This document shows, in pieces, positions 27,401-33,433 of a stretch of DNA of 33,433 bases. The position numbers and the translations under genes were made by a program. The DNA lies in contig JBBQJT010000038.1 in assembly GCA_038326165.1 (NCBI GenBank), positions 1 through 33,433 of the forward strand. The letters are read 5' to 3'. Source of the DNA: JAEUUM01 sp038326165 (GTDB lineage: Bacteria; Bacteroidota; Bacteroidia; Chitinophagales; Saprospiraceae). Under the pieces are notes generated by a model, which was not told the origin of the DNA, searched no databases, and was given only the letters and a program-made list of their open reading frames with translations. Within the stretch, counting starts at the first letter, position 1. Every line of letters starts with the position of its first letter.

Positions 27401-28702
27401 AGTCAATGCTGCAACTACTCTATTGATATCTTTCAAGTTGGGAATAGATGCCAATCGTGCATTGATGTCATTGGCATTGTTAGCAGGAAGTTCTATCCCA
27501 AAAATATCTGGATTCCTCGCATCAGGCGGATTCCCAAGTTCAGGATTCTTGTTGGTAAATCTTTCTGTTTCCCCTAAATCTGCAATAGCTACTACGTCTC
27601 TGATATAACTGGGTTCGCCGGGTCTTGCTGTCTCCAAACGGTCGTTGGTCACCCATACTTCTACTTTATTAATTCTGACCAATGACTTTACTTGAGGCAT
27701 GTTGGTCAAGGCATCTTCAAAGTGATCTCTAAAATAGTGTGTGAGGAAGAAGTGCTTATTTTCGTCGTACTCATCAGACTTTAATTCGAACAATTGAAGT
27801 TCCTTTCCGCCTTTGAGCTCAATTTCTTTACGTCGGGACTTCTGTTGTGAAGCCAAGGCCGTTAATTTCAAGTAACCGAACTGCAATTCAGTTTTGACGC
27901 CGAACAAGGCGTTACTCCCTTGAATTAATGTGCTTTTAAGTGGCAATGCTACGTTTCCTGCCTCTATAGATCGGATTATTTCGTCTTCATTGAACTTGGT
28001 CGAGTTGTAATCCAGCTTCATTTGATTTTCGAAATCAAAAGTTGCGTTGTTGTTGAACTGAGTGGACAAATTGAGTTTTTCACCAATTTTACCAACAACA
28101 TTCATCTGAATGTTCATGTCAAAATCAAATCCGCCAACTCTTTGTTGTCTAACAGGAAAGATGGGGTTGTTAACCCTGCTGTAATCAAAACCAAATGTCA
28201 AATCTATATTCCCTTGAGGTTTGATAACTGGTTCAGTTCCTCCAAAAAGTCGATCCAATAAATTTCTATTAGGGATATATTTACTCAGGGGATTCTTTAC
28301 ATCATACTTCTTGTTGTAAGAATTGGTTTTGCCTGACAGATAATCAAAATATTCCTTTTCCTGCTTGTCTGCCTTATATTTTAAGTAATCTTCTTGTCCA
28401 AGACCAATAGTTGGAGAGTACTCTTCATTTCCGATTTTTTCGGAGATAATATATTGTCCGCTTGCAGGGTCAAATTCTTCTTTTTTCTCGATAGAGGACG
28501 GATCCTTCAGGTCAATTATCTGCTTTTTTTCATAAAGCGGAAATTGTGGCTTTTTTGCTGGAACCGTATCCAAAGTGGATGCCGAAAGTCTGTCCTTTGT
28601 AGCAATAACGGCCAAAGTGCCTGGTTTGGCTAAAACCGCAAACACACCTGTCCCTAAGAAAACAGTTAACAGAAAAGATACAATCAGTTGTTTAATGTTC
28701 AT
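21440..28702 (-). CDS. sprA: SprA/Sov: T9SS outer-membrane translocon
   Basis: The 2420-residue product matches SprA in size (SprA proteins are about 2400 aa) and character: an N-terminal signal (MNIKQLIVSFLLTVFLGTGVFAV), repeated blocks around DLTFGFDYSRVNNPIFPVRQ and GNVALPLKSTLIQGSN, and long series of amphipathic strands for the very large barrel, ending in the strand VMVRFSLQ. SprA forms the gated pore through which T9SS cargo crosses the outer membrane, with partners such as PorV and a plug. Low-complexity loops stand out: a Gln/Asn-rich stretch (QGNNQAAQGNQINSNSQQ) and two Lys-rich loops (KKNPKKKPKKDDKK; KKADKAKEKKPKEQG). It lies 144 nt downstream of ruvA; this gene order is, to my knowledge, common in Bacteroidota. 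Confidence 0.97.
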   Translation of the reverse strand: MNIKQLIVSFLLTVFLGTGVFAVLAKPGTLAVIATKDRLSASTLDTVPAKKPQFPLYEKKQIIDLKDPSSIEKKEEFDPASGQYIISEKIGNEEYSPTIGLGQEDYLKYKADKQEKEYFDYLSGKTNSYNKKYDVKNPLSKYIPNRNLLDRLFGGTEPVIKPQGNIDLTFGFDYSRVNNPIFPVRQQRVGGFDFDMNIQMNVVGKIGEKLNLSTQFNNNATFDFENQMKLDYNSTKFNEDEIIRSIEAGNVALPLKSTLIQGSNALFGVKTELQFGYLKLTALASQQKSRRKEIELKGGKELQLFELKSDEYDENKHFFLTHYFRDHFEDALTNMPQVKSLVRINKVEVWVTNDRLETARPGEPSYIRDVVAIADLGETERFTNKNPELGNPPDARNPDIFGIELPANNANDINARLASIPNLKDINRVVAALTGPDFKFQQIRDFEKIRARSLKDNEYTLNRELGTISVNVNLKPADVLGVAIEYVYNGKTYRIGQFGSENPADPDNLDVMIIKMLKSSTPRIDLPIWDLMMKNVYSVGAYNVDQEEFRLDVLYEDPGKGQKRFLPATNLEGRPLIEVLNLDNLNRRQDPFPDGFFDYVPGLTVNTRTGRVMFPVLEPFGSSLSKQITNPDLRRQYTYQQLYDSTVTIAREFAEFNRFTIKGSFRSNVSSDISLGVFNLPPNSEVVTAGGRQLERNVDYTIDYNTGRVKIINDSYLLGGVPVKVSFEDNSLFSFQTRTMFGLRADYQLAKNMSVGGTFLQLFERPFTQKVNVGEDPINNKIYGLDFNAQHNLPGLTKLLDRLPLVSTKEMSTVNFLAETAMLRPGHSSAINETAGGEGNVYIDDFEGATNGLDIRAPAQLWFPASVPQSANNEKNQLFPESQLIDSTYSGANRAKLSWYRIDETLRSNLAPDDQGNDYIAGILQREIFPNRQILQGQLTNIQTFDLHFEPSIRGIYNMERPQGTPYSAGLLPNGKLKNPESRWGGIMRNLLNNNDFEAANYEYIEFWMLSPYIKDQTNEGELYINLGNVSEDVLRDSRQFFENSLPSTKEPDFRTDQTRLARVPRRPPVNNAFDAEPEVRQQQDVGLDGLNDDGERQHFNYVLEEYKNALVPMTDQAIADFEADPSNDNFKSFQDESFNDQTTIFEKYSRFNGQQGNNQAAQGNQINSNSQQPDNEDIVIDNTLNEAEAYFEYKIPLTPDGAGGLNANKYIVESIKGPSSDRIWYRFVIPIREYSRAVGGIADFRSIRFIRLYMHGFEREVTCRFATFELIRSQWRKYQRPFGATIIVDPDDATKFDVNAVGIEENNARLPFNYVTPPGIIRENTLQTSQDVLQDEQSIAVDVCNLKPGDSRAIYKLSRMDLRVFDRMRMFVHAESKDSDSSDLKLFFRFGSDFEANYYEYEMPLKMSNSDNLGQRGSDQYAREVWRNEMDVLLENFRNIKTERNNTGASLTTIYEKDDPDRPSSKIRIFGNPNLGLVKGFMIGVRNVDEQKAAHCAQIWVNELRVNGFNERNGYAGLARMDVKLADLGRINLAGNFTSIGWGSLEQRVGERKREQVVQYDGALELELSKFLPQSLGIKIPMLAQVSNTTRTPEFDPYDLDIPLKEKLKAISDADKRKEARKQAEDYNNIQSLNFANIRKERRDTKAKPKPWDVENLSLSYGYTQTDRRDPFIEQDQIKNYQGSLDYNYARQVKYVEPFKNIIKDNKWVRLLSQFNFNPVPNGLVFRTNMDRDFQQTKYRFAGDNPATNTFFDKRWAWDRSYNTNWDLAKSLKLTFNALNTSLIDERPETATNPATGELYTRSEKRDFIKQNIRDGGRTRTYKHDIAANYTLPTKQIPFLAWTTVRAQVSTGYTWNRSSLNTDSLGNIISNTQQRQITGDFDFESIYNSFKYLKKIDKKNSAGNRTDAKGVKRQVGKPDAGLTAKDDPDNPNAKKADKAKEKKPKEQGVTLAERILIRPLLTIRRGKLTYSENFQNSVPGFLPSSKLLGSNDNFSAPGVEFLLGQRPSDAWLNNAASRGWITSSIFLNQPVSRNYTREINGQLKLEPFSDFKVDLDVKQNYSLNRIEDFKKPAVDQGFQSLGVREVGSFTVSFLALNTLFVKDIDGLFQKFEDNRTILSKRLGTGQHPVDFQYGNYTEGYGRYQQDVLIPSFIAAYTKADANKVSLTDGLFRTLPKPNWRLNYAGLAKLPGLKDIFTAINITHAYNSTLTVNNFNTNAFYNPNSPTEQPATQNYFAKFEVPTILIREDFSPLIGLDMKLKNDMNFRFEFKKSRNLQMSFVDNTLAESQVQEFTIGYGYRIKNIDIPFLVKKNPKKKPKKDDKKLAPGKSKKAATGRDLNIKFDFSYRDDVTSNHFLDQNLNQKTRGATTIRLTPNADYQLNKRLSLRVFWEYNKVVPKTTESFPTVNTSAGVMVRFSLQ

Positions 28703-28846
28703 ACTTCACTTCCCGTAATTATCACAAATAAACTGAGGTTCATCAGGACAATGCTAAAATAAGCTGTTTGGTTTTTTAAAATCACAACACCTTCATATAT
28801 ATAAGGTATTGATCTTACGCAATTTGATTGATATTGTTCAGTATTT

Positions 28847-29440
28847 TTAGGAAGACAATTGACTCAAAGCTGCTTTTATCAAAGCTTCGAGTGAGGCAAT
28901 ATTGTCATTCTCTTTCAATACTTTTTGTAACGCGGTCCCTGCTGCTTGACGTTGGAATCCCAATGCAAGCAATGCAAATAACGCCTCCTCTTTCATCATA
29001 TTGCCTTGATGAATCGGGATATTACCATTTTGCGTAAAATCTTTGCTGATTTTATCTTTTAAATCGAGTATGATCCTTTTTGCTGTTTTGGGTCCGATGC
29101 CTTTGACCCGGCTGAATGTAAGATCATTTTCAGCAGCGATTGACTCTCTTACTTGATTTGTAGTAAGGCTGGAAAGCAATATTTGTGCTGTTGCTGCACC
29201 GATTCCTGAAACGGACAAAAGCTGAACGAATACGGTTCTTTCGTCTTGCTCTGAAAAACCGAACAAAGTATGACTGTCTTCTTTTACAATGAGATGTGTG
29301 TGCAACAATCCACTTTCTAATTTTTCAATTGATGAAAAAGTAGTTAGGGTAATATTGACATGGTAACCAACACCTCCAACGTCAACAATTGTATAAGTTG
29401 GGGTTTTGATTGCGAAATGTCCTTTGAGGTATGCTATCAT
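28847..29440 (-). CDS. ruvA: Holliday junction DNA helicase subunit RuvA
   Basis: The 197-residue product has the three RuvA regions: an OB-fold domain (MIAYLKGHFA to about 62), tandem helix-hairpin-helix motifs (VSGIGAATAQ and VKGIGPKTAKR) that bind the junction, and a small C-terminal helical domain that contacts RuvB. RuvA tetramers hold the four-way junction while RuvB drives branch migration. The start is firm because RuvA proteins begin MI-x-x-L-x-G. A perfect -7 element ends only 4 nt before the ATG, implying a leaderless mRNA. RuvB is not in the window. Confidence 0.97.
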   Translation of the reverse strand: MIAYLKGHFAIKTPTYTIVDVGGVGYHVNITLTTFSSIEKLESGLLHTHLIVKEDSHTLFGFSEQDERTVFVQLLSVSGIGAATAQILLSSLTTNQVRESIAAENDLTFSRVKGIGPKTAKRIILDLKDKISKDFTQNGNIPIHQGNMMKEEALFALLALGFQRQAAGTALQKVLKENDNIASLEALIKAALSQLSS

Positions 29441-29444
29441 TGGG

Positions 29445-29452
29445 CAAAAGTA
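29445..29452 (-). promoter_or_regulatory. -7 promoter element of ruvA, 4 nt from the start codon
   Basis: TACTTTTG (29452-29445, - strand) matches TAnnTTTG perfectly and is separated from the ruvA ATG by CCCA. No TTG lies 17-23 nt upstream, so the -33 element is poor or absent. The 29441-29591 gap holds no other feature I can see. Confidence 0.4.
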
Positions 29453-29591
29453 CTATTTTTCTTCTGGAACTTATTTATGCCTATCATTCACTCAAATTTG
29501 GCGAAAATCCGGACACAGCCGTAATCACTTAAATCTTCATACAAAATAGTATTTCATGACAAACTTGAAATATTCTACCATTGGTATTTGA

Positions 29592-31961
29592 TCAATTGGT
29601 TCCCTCTTTACTTTCCTTTTTCTTTGCTTTTTGCATTGGGTTATCCGAGTTTCCAGACCTCCTTCTGTTTTGTTCTTGTGTCTTATTTTTAAACAATTGA
29701 AACCTTGATTCCTGAGGCATTTCATTCCAACTGTTGTTGTCCTCGCGGATATCTGATGTTTCTCGATATGGATCCAAGTGGATGGAGCTAACTTGTTTGT
29801 TTTTGGCGAAAGTTTTCGTGAAATGCTGCTCATTCTTTCTCCAGATGTGGACACTTATTCGCTCCAATTCGCTGGTTCCATCTGCAAAATTCCACAGAAT
29901 GATAACTGGCATCACCATCCCTCCTTTGTTCGAAAAGCTGACTTCATATACGTAGGTGTCTTTATATTGATTGAATGCTGAATCTGACATGGCTTCCAAA
30001 TAGGAGTAATTTCTATTGTTATCATTGTCATCAGCAGTATTGTTGTAGTAATAAAAATCCCTCAAACTTGTGTCCTGATTCACTGCAAAATTTAATTTGG
30101 CATCCCTATTTCTTTGCTTGGAGATACTTTCAAAATTTTTCTGTTTTTGAATTTTTGGATCGTTTGAAGCAAGTTCTTGTTGCTTTTTATTGGAAAATGT
30201 CATTAATTTTACTGAATCAAGGGCAATGTCAACTGGATCGGTATCATAAAACCATGCTCTCCAAAACCAATCCAAATCTACTGCAGAGGCATCTTCCATG
30301 GTGCGGAATAAATCAGCTGGTGTAGGGTGTTTGAATGCCCAACGTGTGCAATACTGCTTAAATGCAAAATCAAATAATTCCCTGCCCATGATGGTTTCGC
30401 GCAAAATATTTAAACCAGTAGCTGGCTTTCCATAGGCATTGGGGCCGAACTGCCGGATATTGTCGCTATTGGTCATGATTGGCTCCAATTGATCCTTTGG
30501 CAGGCTCATGTAATCGATCATCTTGTGCGCAGGACCTCTATTGGATGGGTAATTGTTGTCAAATTCTTGTTCGGTCAAAAATTGAACAAAGGTATTCAAT
30601 CCTTCATCCATCCAAGACCATTGACGCTCGTCGCTGTTGATGATCATGGGAAAAAAATTATGCCCTACTTCATGGATAATCACGCCTATCATTCCGTATT
30701 TGGTTCCTTCCGAATAGCTTCCATCTTTTTCGGTTCGTCCATAATTAAAGCAAATCATTGGATACTCCATGCCATTGGACGCCTCGACACTGATAGCTAC
30801 CGGATAAGGATAAGGAATGGTAAATTTTGAATAGGTTTTGACCGTATGGGCAACCACTTTGGTGGAATACTTTCTGTACAATGCATAAGCCTCCTTTGGA
30901 TAATAACTCATACACATCACTTTCCTTCCTTCCACCATTTCAGACTTGGCATCCCAAATAAACTTCCGAGAAGAACCCCATGCAAAATCTCTTACATTCT
31001 CAGCTTTATAAATCCAGGTTTTGGTGCTTTTGCTTTTGTTTTTTTCAGCCTTTATAGCTTCATCCAATGTAGCAACTTCAATTATTTCATTGCCATTTTG
31101 AGCATTCATCCATCTGTTGTAACGCTCAGGACTCAGCACTTCTTTGTAATTCTGACACTCGCCTGTTGCGCACACCACATGATCCGACGGAACTGTCATC
31201 CGAACCGTATAATTGCCAAAAGTCAATGCAAATTCGCCACGACCAGTAAACTGTCTATTCTGCCAACCTTGAAAATCAGAATAAACACACATTCTCGGGA
31301 ACCACTGGGTAATGGTAAAAAGATGGTTGCTATCTTCTGGAAAAAATTCCATTCCACCTCTGCCACCAATGGTCATTCTGTCTGGAATTTTATAATGCCA
31401 TTTCACTTTAAATCTGAAGCTCTTACCGGGCATCAAAGAACTGGGCATGTCGATTCGCATCATCGTTTGATTGATGGTATAAGGAAGTGCATTACCAGAA
31501 GGTCCTGTCACCAAGTCTATTTTGATGCCATATCCTGCCAAAGCTGTCCTGCGATCTAAGCCATTAATATCATTATTTGTAAAAGGTGCGCTGATCTGGC
31601 TACCATCAAAGTTGTTGCTGTCTGTGTTGGGATCATGTTCATTTTCATCCAGCTGCAACCATAGGTACTGCAAAGGTTCAGGAGAATTATTATAAAAGCT
31701 GACCCATTCTGAAGCTTTGATCTCCAAATTTTGCTCGTCCAATATTGCGTCAATTTCATAATCGGCCTTCATTTGCCAATAATTCACACCTGGCGCACCG
31801 GAGGCAGTTCGATAATTATTTGCATCAGGTAGTATGGTACCCAACTGCTCAAATTTATTGGCGTGATTGGACTTGGGATTGTTTTGAATATTCTGGGCGC
31901 TTGCAGTTGAAGATAACAAAAGAGCGCTCACGAGAATAAAAAGGTACGTGATGTTTTTCAT
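29592..31961 (-). CDS. Exported M1-family metallopeptidase (aminopeptidase-like)
   Basis: The 789-residue protein has a signal peptide (MKNITYLFILVSALLLSSTASAQ) and an M1 catalytic domain: the exopeptidase-type segment SNGMEYPMICF, zinc ligands H430 and H434 with catalytic E431 in HEVGHNF, and the third ligand E453 (WMDEGLN), exactly the HExxH-x18-E spacing of the family. The N-terminal half is beta-rich, as in leukotriene A4 hydrolase-type enzymes. The C-terminal tail (KNKTQEQNRRRSG onward) is charged and probably disordered; no T9SS sorting domain is seen. It is probably periplasmic and trims peptides. It starts 8 nt after the hupE stop, so the two are co-transcribed. Confidence 0.95.
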   Translation of the reverse strand: MKNITYLFILVSALLLSSTASAQNIQNNPKSNHANKFEQLGTILPDANNYRTASGAPGVNYWQMKADYEIDAILDEQNLEIKASEWVSFYNNSPEPLQYLWLQLDENEHDPNTDSNNFDGSQISAPFTNNDINGLDRRTALAGYGIKIDLVTGPSGNALPYTINQTMMRIDMPSSLMPGKSFRFKVKWHYKIPDRMTIGGRGGMEFFPEDSNHLFTITQWFPRMCVYSDFQGWQNRQFTGRGEFALTFGNYTVRMTVPSDHVVCATGECQNYKEVLSPERYNRWMNAQNGNEIIEVATLDEAIKAEKNKSKSTKTWIYKAENVRDFAWGSSRKFIWDAKSEMVEGRKVMCMSYYPKEAYALYRKYSTKVVAHTVKTYSKFTIPYPYPVAISVEASNGMEYPMICFNYGRTEKDGSYSEGTKYGMIGVIIHEVGHNFFPMIINSDERQWSWMDEGLNTFVQFLTEQEFDNNYPSNRGPAHKMIDYMSLPKDQLEPIMTNSDNIRQFGPNAYGKPATGLNILRETIMGRELFDFAFKQYCTRWAFKHPTPADLFRTMEDASAVDLDWFWRAWFYDTDPVDIALDSVKLMTFSNKKQQELASNDPKIQKQKNFESISKQRNRDAKLNFAVNQDTSLRDFYYYNNTADDNDNNRNYSYLEAMSDSAFNQYKDTYVYEVSFSNKGGMVMPVIILWNFADGTSELERISVHIWRKNEQHFTKTFAKNKQVSSIHLDPYRETSDIREDNNSWNEMPQESRFQLFKNKTQEQNRRRSGNSDNPMQKAKKKESKEGTN

Positions 31962-31969
31962 GAAATATA

Positions 31970-32542
31970 CTAAATACGTTGAACTAAAAGGTAGATTGAG
32001 ACCATCAGAACCGCAAACGAAGCAAAGAGTTGCCAGTTTTTGACTGAAATTTTCAAAAAGCGGGTCAAAAATAGCCCTAATGTTAAAATTGATGCCACAA
32101 TTAACAATTGACCAAGCTCAATACCCAAATTAAAAGCAAACAATGGCTTTATGATGGACTCCTCTTTACCGAGCATTGCTTTCAACAAATAGGAAAATCC
32201 CAGGCCGTGAATGAGTCCAAATCCAGCCGCCATCACAAAATTCAATTGCTGGTTGGCACGTGTATTTTTTATGGACCAAATATTGTTTAAAGCGGTAAGC
32301 AAAATGGTGATTGGTATCAACAATTCTATCAGGCTCTGTTGAATCTGAATCACGTTCATTACGCTCAAAGCTAGTGTTAATGAATGGCCAATGGTAAAAG
32401 CTGTAATCTGTATAAGCAAATGCTTCCAGTCACTCCACACGCACATTGCGGTCAACGCTACAACAAAAGCGATATGATCATAACCCTTCAAATCGAGAAT
32501 ATGCTCAAATCCAGTTGATAGCCAAAGTTGAAAATCGGACAT
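31970..32542 (-). CDS. HupE/UreJ-family membrane protein
   Basis: The 190-residue inner-membrane protein has about six helices and the family's motifs: KGYDHIAFV in the first loop and helix, FTIGHSLTL, and GLIHGLGFSYLL. HupE/UreJ proteins are regarded as nickel or cobalt permeases linked to hydrogenase and urease, but no hydrogenase or urease gene is here. In Bacteroidota this gene is often found with an M1 peptidase, as here, so a different metal or role is possible. A promoter with both elements well matched lies inside the neighbouring DUF6702 open frame. Confidence 0.88.
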   Translation of the reverse strand: MSDFQLWLSTGFEHILDLKGYDHIAFVVALTAMCVWSDWKHLLIQITAFTIGHSLTLALSVMNVIQIQQSLIELLIPITILLTALNNIWSIKNTRANQQLNFVMAAGFGLIHGLGFSYLLKAMLGKEESIIKPLFAFNLGIELGQLLIVASILTLGLFLTRFLKISVKNWQLFASFAVLMVSIYLLVQRI

Positions 32543-32557
32543 TATCTAATACCTTTG
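32528..32557 (+). promoter_or_regulatory. Promoter for the DUF6702 gene
   Basis: TTG (32528-32530), 19 nt, then TACCTTTG (32550-32557), a perfect match. The -33 lies inside the first codons of the divergent hupE. The -7 ends 4 nt before ATG 32562, so transcription should start at or just before that codon. Confidence 0.6.
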
Positions 32558-32561
32558 TAAA

Positions 32562-33110
32562 ATGGCAAAATTATTAGCAAACTCTCGATTATTCAATAAT
32601 TATCTACTTATGGTTCATAAAATAGGATCAGGGAGTATAATTCTGGTACTTGCAGGGATTTTTTTGTCCTTCCATCCATTTTATTTGAGTGTAACAGAGC
32701 TGAGCTACAATCCAGTTGAAAAAAAACTCCAGATCAGTTGCAAGTTATTCACTGATGATATTGAAAACACCATCAGAAAGTCTAGCAAATCCTATGTTGA
32801 TTTATTGAATCCGAACAATAAAAGCAACTCCGAAAAACTACTGATCGACTATATCCAAAAACACCTGACCATTAGATCAGATGACAAGCCCATCCCCTAC
32901 CGATTCCTAGGTTATGAAAAAGAAGAGGAAGCAATATGGTGCTATTTTGAATCCGAGGAAATTCAGACACCCAAAAAACTAGATATCAACAATTCTTTAT
33001 TGTACGAATACCTTCCCGAACAATTCAACATTGTCCATGTCAACGTATCAGGCAATCGGCAGAGCTCAAAAGTAAATAATCCTGAATCGAAGTTGAGTTT
33101 TAGGTTATGA
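32562..33110 (+). CDS. DUF6702-family exported or membrane-anchored protein
   Basis: The 182-residue product has one hydrophobic segment (about 22-37, GSGSIILVLAGIFLSF) followed by HPFYLSVTELSYN, the opening of DUF6702, and later LLIDYIQKHLTI and EEAIWCYFESEE. The function is unknown. Relatives usually have only about 20 residues before HPFY, so the second Met (ATG 32610, MVHKIGSG) would give a more normal signal peptide with a roughly 48-nt leader. ATG 32562 is kept because it sits exactly at the expected transcription start. The gene is divergent from hupE and M1, a grouping I recall as recurrent in Bacteroidota. Confidence 0.85.
   Translation: MAKLLANSRLFNNYLLMVHKIGSGSIILVLAGIFLSFHPFYLSVTELSYNPVEKKLQISCKLFTDDIENTIRKSSKSYVDLLNPNNKSNSEKLLIDYIQKHLTIRSDDKPIPYRFLGYEKEEEAIWCYFESEEIQTPKKLDINNSLLYEYLPEQFNIVHVNVSGNRQSSKVNNPESKLSFRL
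32566..32596 (-). promoter_or_regulatory. Promoter for hupE and the M1 peptidase gene
   Basis: Read on the - strand: TTG (32596-32594), 20 nt, then TAATTTTG (32573-32566), both perfect. The -7 ends 23 nt before the hupE ATG at 32542. The whole element lies within the 5' end of the DUF6702 open frame, back to back with that gene's own promoter. Confidence 0.6.
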
Positions 33111-33111
33111 A

Positions 33112-33119
33112 TAGCTTTG
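33112..33119 (+). promoter_or_regulatory. Candidate -7 element downstream of the DUF6702 gene
   Basis: TAGCTTTG matches TAnnTTTG. A TTG at 33093-33095 lies 16 nt upstream, slightly short of the usual spacing. It could drive the exported-protein gene at 33278, with a leader of about 155 nt, or a short RNA. The 33111-33277 gap holds only this and a 10-codon open frame starting at 33125. Confidence 0.3.
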
Positions 33120-33277
33120 GGGAAATGGCTTGCGCAGCATCGGTTTTAAAATGTTGAGATGCCTTTACACATCCTGCCTAAAGTATAATTTCACTTGAAA
33201 GCAGTCGGACTTAATAACGATTTTGCAAATAACGAAATAATGGCTTGAAATAACAAGTCTAAATGATTTTTACTTAT

Positions 33278-33433
33278 ATGAAAACAATAAATATAGTCAT
33301 TTTTTCTGTCCTGTTACTTCCGATAAGCTGCATAAGCCAGAGCTTAAAAATATACAATCAAATTCCCAATACCATTATTCTGGCGGTACAACCTATTCAG
33401 AAGGGGTTTGTTGCGGTAAGAACACAATCGGTA
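33278..33433 (+). CDS. N-terminal part of an exported protein (3' truncated by window edge)
   Basis: ATG at 33278 opens a frame to the window end (52 codons). The start MKTINIVIFSVLLLPISCISQ is a signal peptide. A Cys follows PIS, so it could be a lipoprotein, though the lipobox is not ideal (Pro at -3); cleavage after ISQ is the alternative. The mature part begins SLKIYNQIPNTII. Too little is present to assign a family. Confidence 0.65.
   Translation, partial: MKTINIVIFSVLLLPISCISQSLKIYNQIPNTIILAVQPIQKGFVAVRTQSV

Noticed and set aside
30846..31559. A 237-codon + strand open frame opposite the M1 peptidase gene
   Set aside because: Antisense to the conserved M1 domain; its product is His-, Ser- and Cys-rich with no recognisable domain, as expected for a shadow frame.

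Overview
The window comes from a member of the Bacteroidota. It is AT-rich by eye and carries hallmark genes of the type IX secretion system (T9SS): porX, sprA, a PorP/SprF-family gene, an OmpA/PD40 gene and a giant adhesin with a gliding-motility (CHU_C, type B) sorting domain. Several intergenic regions carry the Bacteroidota promoter pattern (TTG, then 17-23 nt, then TAnnTTTG). The genus cannot be fixed from sequence alone; a Saprospira-, Chitinophaga- or Flavobacterium-like lineage is plausible. I saw no rRNA, tRNA, CRISPR array, insertion sequence or phage gene. No gap without a gene exceeds 300 bases.

Layout. At 1-3.5 kb (+ strand) lie the tail of an unidentified CDS, nadE (glutamine-dependent NAD+ synthetase) and porX (receiver plus PglZ domain). 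Converging on these (- strand) are tatC and a small two-helix membrane protein. From 16.7 kb down to 4.9 kb runs a five-gene - strand series: a 2353-aa adhesin, a PorP/SprF-family protein, a PD40 propeller protein, a PD40-CRD-OmpA protein and a DUF5706 membrane protein related to Pycsar effectors. From 20.2 kb down to 17.0 kb are a phosphoglucose/phosphomannose isomerase, a GMC oxidoreductase and a PnuC-type transporter overlapping it by 4 nt. At 20.3-21.4 kb (+ strand) are yraN and an AlkD-like gene. From 32.5 kb down to 21.4 kb (- strand) are a HupE/UreJ-family gene, an M1 metallopeptidase, ruvA and sprA. A DUF6702 gene starts divergently from hupE, and the window ends in the first 52 codons of an exported protein.

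How the genes work together. SprA is the T9SS outer-membrane translocon, PorX is a T9SS regulator, and the PorP/SprF plus OmpA/PD40 proteins are the kind that handle type B cargo. The adhesin next to them is the obvious cargo. The HupE, M1 and DUF6702 genes look like a second cell-envelope module.

The points most worth a second look are the Pycsar-effector-like DUF5706 protein at the end of the type B cargo locus, two homologous domains inserted into HYR-like domains of the adhesin, the overlapping divergent promoters at hupE/DUF6702, and an apparently leaderless ruvA.
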